Source: Sebastes aleutianus
Taxonomy: Eukaryota; Chordata; Actinopteri; Perciformes; Sebastidae
DNA: 64,000 bases
Assembly: GCA_916700875.1 (NCBI GenBank)
Contig: CAKAKS010000001.1
Coordinates: 16,954,461-17,018,460, forward strand
Reading direction: 5' to 3'
Shown here: piece after piece, positions 57,256 through 64,000 of the stretch
Layout of the letters: each line of letters begins with the position of its first letter
Numbering within the stretch: position 1 is the stretch's first letter
Translations under genes and position numbers: made by a program
Notes under the pieces: model-generated
Database searches by the model: none
What the model was told of the DNA's origin: nothing
What the model saw: only the letters and a program-made list of their open reading frames with translations

Positions 57256-57684
57256 ATGCCGACTGTGATGCTTTGCCACAATACGAGTGAGCCGGAGCTC
57301 GAGATCGATGACGTCGAGACCCCATGTCCAGATGATAACCTCTGCCATCACCTCCAGTTCATCCCCGCTGGGACAACGACTCCGTTTGCAGATGATGGTG
57401 AGTACAACATCTCATCAGGTTCATTAGCGTGCTGCGGAAGTCCACCGCCAGCATCTCGCAGCGGCATCTCGCAGCGGCAGAAGCAGCCCCCCGCTTCCAC
57501 AAAGAACAAGCCGTGTCAGGGTTTAGGGTCACATGGAGAAATCTTATCCCTGCGTGCCCCCCGGCCCACCTGCTTCCGCGGTCAGCTGGGAGTGCAGCTG
57601 GCTCAGCTGCTAACAATCTGGGTGTGTTGGGCGTTTTGCTGGCCTCTTCCCAGCCAAATGCCCCCTCTCTCACCATCTCAGTGA
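57256..57684 (+). CDS. Unrecognised open frame in GC-rich island
   Basis: From ATG 57256 it reads MPTVMLCHNTSEPELEIDDV, then a cysteine-containing, acidic stretch (ETPCPDDNLCHHLQFIPAG), and stays open to 57684. A strong donor consensus GATGATG-GTGAGT is at 57398, so the coding part may end there and the rest be intron. A second plus frame (57429-57824) and a minus frame (57359-57787) are also open. That is common in GC-rich DNA and lowers confidence. No known domain recognised. Possibilities are an element-encoded protein or a chance frame. Confidence 0.25.
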   Translation: MPTVMLCHNTSEPELEIDDVETPCPDDNLCHHLQFIPAGTTTPFADDGEYNISSGSLACCGSPPPASRSGISQRQKQPPASTKNKPCQGLGSHGEILSLRAPRPTCFRGQLGVQLAQLLTIWVCWAFCWPLPSQMPPLSPSQ

Positions 57685-57958
57685 ACTCAGTGAGCCCCGG
57701 CTCGGCACTTTTCATGTCGGCGCCCCGTGGGCCAGCCTTCTGTTTTTGGAGAGTTGGTGGCAGAGTAGGGCCGAGACGGGATGTCACAGCTTTTTCTTTT
57801 TTTGGCGACGTAACTACGCTTTAACAGAATGGATGAACAGGAAACTGAGACTGGGTTATTCTCTCCAGCTCTGCAGCGTCTCGGCATGTCCTGATTGGCG
57901 CTCATGCACATTTTCAGTGGGCGAATACATGCTCGTGATTGGAGGAGATTATTACCCA

Positions 57959-60470
57959 TAGAGACCAGTAGAGGGCTCCGCCTGTGCTTATAGAACTAGA
58001 GTTACAATTTCGTAACTTTCGTTTGCAGAAACGTACAATGCCAACATTTTTTCTTGGGACTAGGTTGAGAATGGAATGACACTTATAATCCCATTTCACA
58101 AAGAGCTTTGCATGTGCCGCAAACACAATGTCCTACTGAGGCCTTTGCCACTGGCCTTATCTGTAGTGTCTGAAATCCATTACTGGACCCACAGAGCTTT
58201 TATTGTATTACAAATAATCAGGTATAATTAAAATACTTCTATATGAGGTGACCTTAGCGTGTGGCAACATTTCTTTACCTTTTGATAGCTTAAACTACAC
58301 ACCTATTGATATCCTCTTTCTTTTTTCAAAAATGAATACAAAATGTGTTACCAGACAGTTATTAATTTAAAATCGAAGTCATGCTATCTGAGGTAATTTC
58401 AATCGTTTCTTTTCTTTTTTTTTTTAAAACATGGTATGCCATGCTGCTATGTAGTGTCTGCCCCATTTTATAGCCAGCCTGTCAGAGTACATTACTACAA
58501 GCCTTATTGGTTCCCTGATTTTCATTTAATCTGCCTCCGAGATGCATTATCGCTCACCCTTTATGATCTCATATTGTTTTATTGAACATGCATTGTGCTT
58601 CTCTGGTAGTGCTTGCTTTTATGGCAATGCAGTAAATTCCACTCTTTTAAGATGAAATCTCGAATTACTTTAAAAAGTTGGTGCCGAGCAGCACAGAGGG
58701 CATGGGCTAAATTTGGAAGACACGGCGTGGCGAGGTGTGGTTGAAGGTCGAGTTCACAGTAAGAGACAACTGTGGTGGAGTGGGATTTATTTAACTGAAA
58801 CCAGCTGCAACAATATTCAGGTGCTTTTCCAAAAGCTGTCACCATGGCAGCTCAATAATGACACTGATAAAACTTTAGTGCTCATTGGTTGCCTTGCTCT
58901 GGCTTGAAACATCCCATAGCACACATGTGAAATATAAAGGTGACTATAATGTGCCTTAGGATTTAAATGACTGATGAGGGCTGATGACATTTCACTTGAT
59001 GTCATAAATGAACACATTCCCATTTCTGATGATGCCAGTTTTATAAAGGACGGCAGTTAATACGTGAGAGGGCATTCGTTACAGTGATTATGGGTTTGTA
59101 TTGTCAGCACATCATGCCTACAGCATCATTAAAATACCCATAATAATGGGTTTTATAATTGAGAGAACAACAAAACCTCCCTGTTCCCTGTAAGGGTTAG
59201 TAAAGAATGTAGCAACCTGACTTAATATGAATAATCTGAAGTGAAATATGTTTAATATCAATTAGTTAATTTGACTGAAATTTCCAATTCTGCTTAAATA
59301 TCCCTGGGGAAATGTTTATTTTAGCTGTTGTAGCTTGTATTTTTTTTATTTTGTTGTATTCTGATGTCCTGTTACATAGTGTCTAATCCAATTTAAAATC
59401 TAAGAGCATCTAATTGTCCCTGTAAGTGTCAGCCGTGCACCCCGCATTCAAAAATTGTGTTATTATGTGTAGACCTACAAACTAACAATTCCCTGTTAGC
59501 TCCAGATATCATATTTAACAAGACAACGGTTTAATCATATGCTAATTAATTTCCCAACTTTGCACTGGGTACCACATTACCCATGACAATTTCCACTATA
59601 GCCTGCTGTCTTATAGTCATTACTGCTTTACTTGCTTTTATAAGTATAATTTCATTGTTTGTTAACAGCAAAATAACTACAGTTTTAACTAAAGTTTGAT
59701 TAACTTCCAATTTACCATTTATTAATGATGGTTATTATAAATTGTTACCAATGTTTTTATTGTCTTTGTATCTGACTGCATATTTGCATATCTATCATTC
59801 TTTCCACCGTAACCACTAACTCTTTGCCTTGTCCTTGCCTTTAGCTTTAGTGTAACCATTGATATCATTGAATGCAACGGGAAGAGGAAGGGAGCCTCTC
59901 ATGAATGACTGACAGCTAGCAAAATTAAAGACTACTTGAGAAGTCATGAACTGGCAAGAGTGTTGTAATGAAATACACTGGGGCAGCTGTGGTTGGAGTT
60001 ATGCATTTTATCAGAATGTATTATTTAATCTGCTTTCCAGTTTGAAAGAATGTGGCATTTTTTTCCAAATTTAGGTCCAGTCATAGACAACACCAGAAAG
60101 GTTACATGTCTGACAAATAATGTCCCTCCCCGATAATAATGGCTATAAAATACATAGCAAATGACTATTCTTCAATATATAGTTGTGAGGCTTTGATACA
60201 GTGGTTCCAAACACATGTTCCAAGGAAAGGTTTTCTTTGAAGGGGCACACATACATAATAGACAAGGGGAGCACAAAAATATTACTAACAAGCTCCCCGG
60301 TTTCTACAAGAATTGGCATGGCAACCAATAAAGCATGGCTAGTTGTGTTTTATGGGAATCATCAGCTCAGTTGGAGCACATCTTTGACCAAATTACTTGG
60401 CTGAAATGACACATTATATAACAGCGTATTAACCACAAACTATGAGTCAGCAAAATTTGGGATGCATTAA
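57959..60470. other. No gene or bounded repeat seen
   Basis: Strongly AT-rich, with a T-tract near 58409-58427. No coding or repeat signal. Confidence 0.5.
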
Positions 60471-60779
60471 AGCTGGGGTAGGCAGTATATTTTTGGCATC
60501 ATTGGGCAAAAATTCCACAATAACCTTTCAGCATTTTGTATTCAAGTTTTTTTGTTTTCAGGCTTTAGAAAATCTAGCCCATGACGGGAGACTTTGGCCA
60601 ATCACAAGTCATTTCAGAGAGAGGGCGTTCCTATTGGTGGGTCTACAAATGCAGATGCACGTCCCTTGAGTGAAAGCCTGATTCAACGGCGGAGTATCCT
60701 GAAGGAAAAGTTGATATTCCAGCATTGGCAACAACTGCCTACACTGCAAAGCAACCCAAAAAAAGAAGACAGACTTATC

Positions 60780-60915
60780 AGTTTAGTTTAGTTTGTTAAA
60801 TGTATTTATATCAGGGACCATGTACAAAAATACATTAATCTCAAAAAAGAGAAAAGATGCTTTTTACCAGATTTAGCTACTAGCTACTTTCCATCTTGTC
60901 CCTGGGCAGGTGAAA
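60780..60915. repeat. Dispersed fish repeat inside F3
   Basis: GTTTAGTTTAGTTTG, ATCAGGGACCATGTAC and CTTGTCCCTGGGCAGGTG resemble a common fish repeat. Class not determined, bounds approximate. Confidence 0.4.
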
Positions 60916-61094
60916 GGAAACAATACAACACCATCATCATCACTACAAATGGACCAACAACCAATTTATGATATAAAAACAGGTCTTCAAAATGTCAGAT
61001 GTCCAGTGTTAAATATTACATATAAGGTATAAAACCAGAAATAAAGTCTGACAATATAGGCAAAGAGTTTCAGAGATGGCGGACGGGTCCAACA

Positions 61095-61420
61095 AACACA
61101 GGGCTTTCATCCAGGAGAACGCTGTTCGTGTCCAATGTGAAACCAACAACGTGGTGTTTGTCTTTGTGTTCACACCGTTAAGTTTCACTTTCACTTTACA
61201 AACCTGGTAATTCAAGCCAAACCATGATGTTTTTCTCTTAAATCTAACTAAGTTGTTTTGTTGCCTAAACGTTAACCACGTATTTACTGCGACCGTAGTG
61301 GAGCGGAATAGTTTGACGTGCTAGGCTAAACAGTGCGTTAGAATTTGACGCCAAGGAGTCCTGACAAAGCGTCAGTAGGCTATGTGATAAATTGGGATGA
61401 GGACGTATTGGGTTACTGTA
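61095..61420 (-). repeat. Repeat E/A-related block inside F3 (E2)
   Basis: GCTGTTCGTGTCCAATGTGA corresponds to the same block in A1 (minus orientation). GTTCACACCGTTAAGTTTCA through GATGAGGACGTATTGGGTTA corresponds to E1. Unlike E1 it is not interrupted by an F element. Confidence 0.55.
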
Positions 61421-61638
61421 TGAAGCGCGAGCATATGCCTGTGCTCGTCTGGTGGGAGGGGCTTAGGACAGAGATGAGAGCTTCAGGATGACGGCTGTAT
61501 TTTCAAAGTCTGGTGTTTTTTTTTTTTTTTGCCTTTTCCAGAAAACTACCTACCCTTGGGTACCACTTAAATCACAAAAGTTATTTAGGAATCTTTGCCC
61601 CAAAATGTCCAAAAATAACCTGACTCCCCCAGCTTTAA

Positions 61639-62726
61639 TATCTCCTTTATTATATCAGTGGCGACAAAAGACATTGCTTTATTTAACTGAATGTGCAGTG
61701 AGATGAGTAAAGATGCTTTGGTGCATTCAGGCAAAAGGGATACTCACCAGATTTGTGGCGTAAAAACTGGGATTAATGTAATCTAAAATATCTTGCAGTG
61801 CATCATTACACCTACAACCATGTGGTTCCGAAACAAATTCACTGGTAGTACTATGATGTTATACTGGAATCCTCTGTCGACCTTGAGATGCCTTGTCTAA
61901 ATGCAAATCTAAGTAATATGCATATGTTTCCATTTCAGAGCATCTAAAAACACCATATATTTGCTCCGTATAAAATCATCTGCATCTTAATCACATGCAC
62001 TTAAGTCTGGAAGAACTACTGAGGTAATGCCATTTACATCTGTTTCGCAGAGACCTCCTGTTGATATTTACTCGATGTCAGTAAGACATATTCATTGCAA
62101 CTATTTCTCATGCTCAGGAGCTTGAGCCCTGCTGCTGCGTGTAGGGGAATTCTTCACAGTGAGAAGAATCATATGGACGTATAAATCAAAAAGTGCATTC
62201 TCAACTGATAAAGAGGAAGATAAATAGGCTCAATCCAATAGTGCCTCTGGAAGGAGCTGTGGGCTTGAGGCATTCAAAAGCAGCCCACCCTCTTCAATAA
62301 GCCATGAGCAGATGAATGGACAGTTCTCCCATTCCAGGCTGATTGGTGCTGACAAACTATAGATCACCTGTGAGGGAGCAGCACCCTATTTCACCAGGAC
62401 TTGTCTCACTCTATTCCTCAGCCACTGGAATCACTCTGCCCAAGACAGAACGACAACTCAGGCCTTTTGTGTGACTTTGGGATTTTTTTTTCACCCTCAC
62501 GGCCAGTTTACTTCTTAAAGAAGCCATTTTTGTGGATACAGTATTCATATTGTGATTATATGTTGGAAAATCTTTTATCAGTCTAATGCTTTCTCTAAAA
62601 CACATAAATAATAAGAAAAGCTTGTCTATTATATATCATTATAATCTATTATTTGGTGATCTGTCTAGTGTGCCATTTTAAAATGCAATTTTTTTCTCAC
62701 TTTGTTTCTTAATATCTCTTTTTATT
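61639..62726. other. No gene seen
   Basis: AT-rich unique-looking sequence. Confidence 0.45.
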
Positions 62727-62963
62727 TTATCCATCCATCCATTATATGTAAGCGCTTATCATATTCCAGACTATCGCAGGGCTGACGCTCACATTCACAC
62801 CTACGGGCAATTTAGAGTCAACAATTAACCTAACCTGCATGTATTTCAACTGTGGGAGGAAGCCGGAGAATCCAGAGAAAACCCACGCCAACACGGGGAG
62901 AACATGCAAACTCCACACAGAAGGCCGCAAGCCGGATTCGAACCTGCGGATGCCTGACTTTGT
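62727..62963 (-). mobile_element. tRNA-derived SINE / LINE tail, minus strand, 5' truncated
   Basis: On the minus strand a B-box-like GCAGGTTCGAATCCGGCTTG is followed by TGTGTGGAGTTTGCATGTTC, TCCCCGTGTTGGCG and CTAAATTGCCCGTAGG, ending ATAAGCGCTTAC and GGATGGATGGAT. This is one of the commonest fish SINE/LINE 3' modules. The A-box half is missing. Confidence 0.75.
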
Positions 62964-63207
62964 ACGAAATATTTTCATGATAAAGTTTGAAAAAAAAAAA
63001 TTGCAATGCAATCTTTTGTTTTCTCTTGTGAAATTCTGCTCCGTCCTTACATCTGCACTTACTTGGGAAGGTATATTTGGATTGCTTGCCGTTAATGCTT
63101 CTATGCTGATAGGAGTGTCTGCTCATTGTCAATTTTATTTGTATACTGTAAGTTGTAAGCAATACAAATTGAGGATGAGGAAAAACTCCCCTCAAAAAAC
63201 TCCTATA

Positions 63208-63681
63208 AAAGTCCAGTGTGTAGGATCTGGCGGTATCTAGCAGTGAGGTGAGAAGATTGCAAACAACTGAAGCCTCTCTCGTGTGCCAAGCGTGTTGGAG
63301 AGCTACGGTGGCTGACGCAAAAACGTAAATGTCCCTCTCTAAGGCCATTTGGAGCAGAGCGAGTGTGTATAGTGTGTGTGTATGTGAGAAGTGAGTGGTG
63401 AAGCAAGAGAGAGAGAAAGCGGTGGCGACGAGAGCAAGTAACGTTATTGACTCCGTCCCAAGTAGGAAAAGTTAACAGAGTTTGTTTTGTCCGTTCTGGG
63501 CTACTGTAGAAACATGGCGGTGCAACATGGCGGACTAAGTGGAGAGCGGACCCGCTCCCTTTTTAGATATAAACGGCTCATTCTAAGGTAACGAAAACAC
63601 AACAATTCTTATTTTCAGGTGATTATATACTAAAGAAAACATACTTAATAATATTATATTCCATTTCTACACTGGTCCTTT
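63208..63681 (+). mobile_element. Element B, copy B2, complete
   Basis: Left end AGTCCAGTGTGTAGGATCT and right end TCTACACTGGTCCT are inverted and bordered by TAAA (left) and TTAA (right, 63680-63683), suggesting a TTAA target like that of the F elements. It includes the AACATGGCGG words and CTACTGTAGAAACATGGCGG typical of this repeat. Non-coding; reference for B1 at 10701-11660. Confidence 0.7.
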
Positions 63682-63683
63682 AA

Positions 63684-64000
63684 CATGGAAAAATGGAAGA
63701 AACCTCAGGAAGAGCAACAGAGGAGGGATCCTTTTCCCCGAATGGACAGACACGCAATAGGTGCACATGTTCAGAATAATCAACATAATAAAATTACAGT
63801 ATAATCCAAATGACAGAAATTATACATAGAATGTAAACATATAAGAAGAAAATGGATGCGGGAGGATGTCAAGCAGCTTCCAGCTATAGAGCCTGAGCCA
63901 CGCGACCTCCTCTCCACCAGATGGATAGATATTTATTATTGCTTTAGGAAATTCATCATGTGCCATACAGCAAACATCACATAAATGCACCATGTAACCT
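63684..64000. other. No gene seen
   Basis: Short unremarkable stretch up to the window end. Confidence 0.4.

Larger units (their letters stand above)
57132..57958 (+). mobile_element. GC-rich island bracketed by inverted repeats, probable transposable element
   Basis: Arms 57132-57190 (TCTCCTCCAAACACGAGCAC, CCTCTGAAAATTTGCAT) and 57898-57958 (reverse complement) match at roughly 80 percent. Between them the sequence is GC- and CpG-rich, unlike everything around it, and open in several frames. TATATAAG lies just inside the left arm. This layout suggests a transposon or retroelement piece with its own promoter, but no transposase or gag-pol motif is recognised. Confidence 0.45.
60471..61634 (+). 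mobile_element. Element F3, composite TTAA-flanked copy
   Basis: Begins AGCTGGGGTAGGCAGTATAT right after TTAA (60467-60470). The best matching inverted end is CTGACTCCCCCAGCT at 61634, followed by TTAA (61635-61638). The first 170 bp match F1 (GGCATCATTGGGCAAAAATT, GACGGGAGACTTTGGCCAAT). The interior holds other repeats (60780-60915 and 61095-61420), which explains the length of 1164 bp. The right boundary is an inference from end complementarity. Confidence 0.55.

Noticed and set aside
62839..63240. 133-residue open frame
   Set aside because: Its first third is the reverse complement of a SINE/LINE tail.

Overview
The window is vertebrate, and almost certainly teleost (percomorph-like) genomic DNA. 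The evidence is Tc1-like DD34E transposons, many hAT-type and TTAA-flanked miniature elements, tRNA-derived SINEs with LINE-like tails, Penelope-like retroelement debris, simple repeats and a generally AT-rich, gene-poor background. I see no intact host protein-coding gene, rRNA, tRNA or CRISPR array. It reads as an intergenic desert or a large intron. Three short stretches with good splice signals on the plus strand (14937-15149, 17656-17697, 25374-25427) are the only hints of a host gene, and they are unproven.

Layout. 1-1613: Tc1-like transposon whose left tip is cut by the window edge. 2954-3928: decayed repeats with an internally deleted second Tc1-type element. 6862-7203 and 13592-14104: hAT-like miniature elements. 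8790-8971: possible piggyBac-type transposase N-terminus. 10455-12102: a three-level nest (element A interrupted by B, interrupted by C) followed by a short duplication. 14.9-25.4 kb: unique-looking sequence with the candidate exons and two copies of dispersed repeat K. 25845-26794: element A with a 27-bp, 24-copy minisatellite expanded inside it. 29797-30985: hAT-like element H carrying the TTAA-flanked element F1. 31-40 kb: mostly featureless apart from K3. 40.3-47.2 kb: a repeat-dense block with element A3, a SINE, a second Tc1 copy (minus strand) and two related hAT elements (G1, G2). 49.7-50.5 kb: element E interrupted by F2. 53.4-56.6 kb: two inverted Penelope-like fragments meeting head to head and riddled with a SINE, two miniature elements and an A fragment. 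57.1-58.0 kb: a GC- and CpG-rich ORF-bearing island between inverted-repeat arms. 60.5-61.6 kb: a composite F3 element. 62.7-63.7 kb: a SINE and a full B element.

Relationships. The nests give a relative chronology: A is older than B1, and B1 older than C; H is older than F1; E is older than F2; the Penelope-like copies are older than the elements inserted in them. Both Tc1 copies carry the same 2-nt deletion between catalytic residues, so a defective lineage seems to have been amplified in trans. F1, F2 and F3 are each bordered by TTAA on both sides and have AG...CT ends. F1 and F2 differ by an internal inversion. Coordinates of decayed repeats are approximate except where a target-site duplication or a shared junction fixes them.
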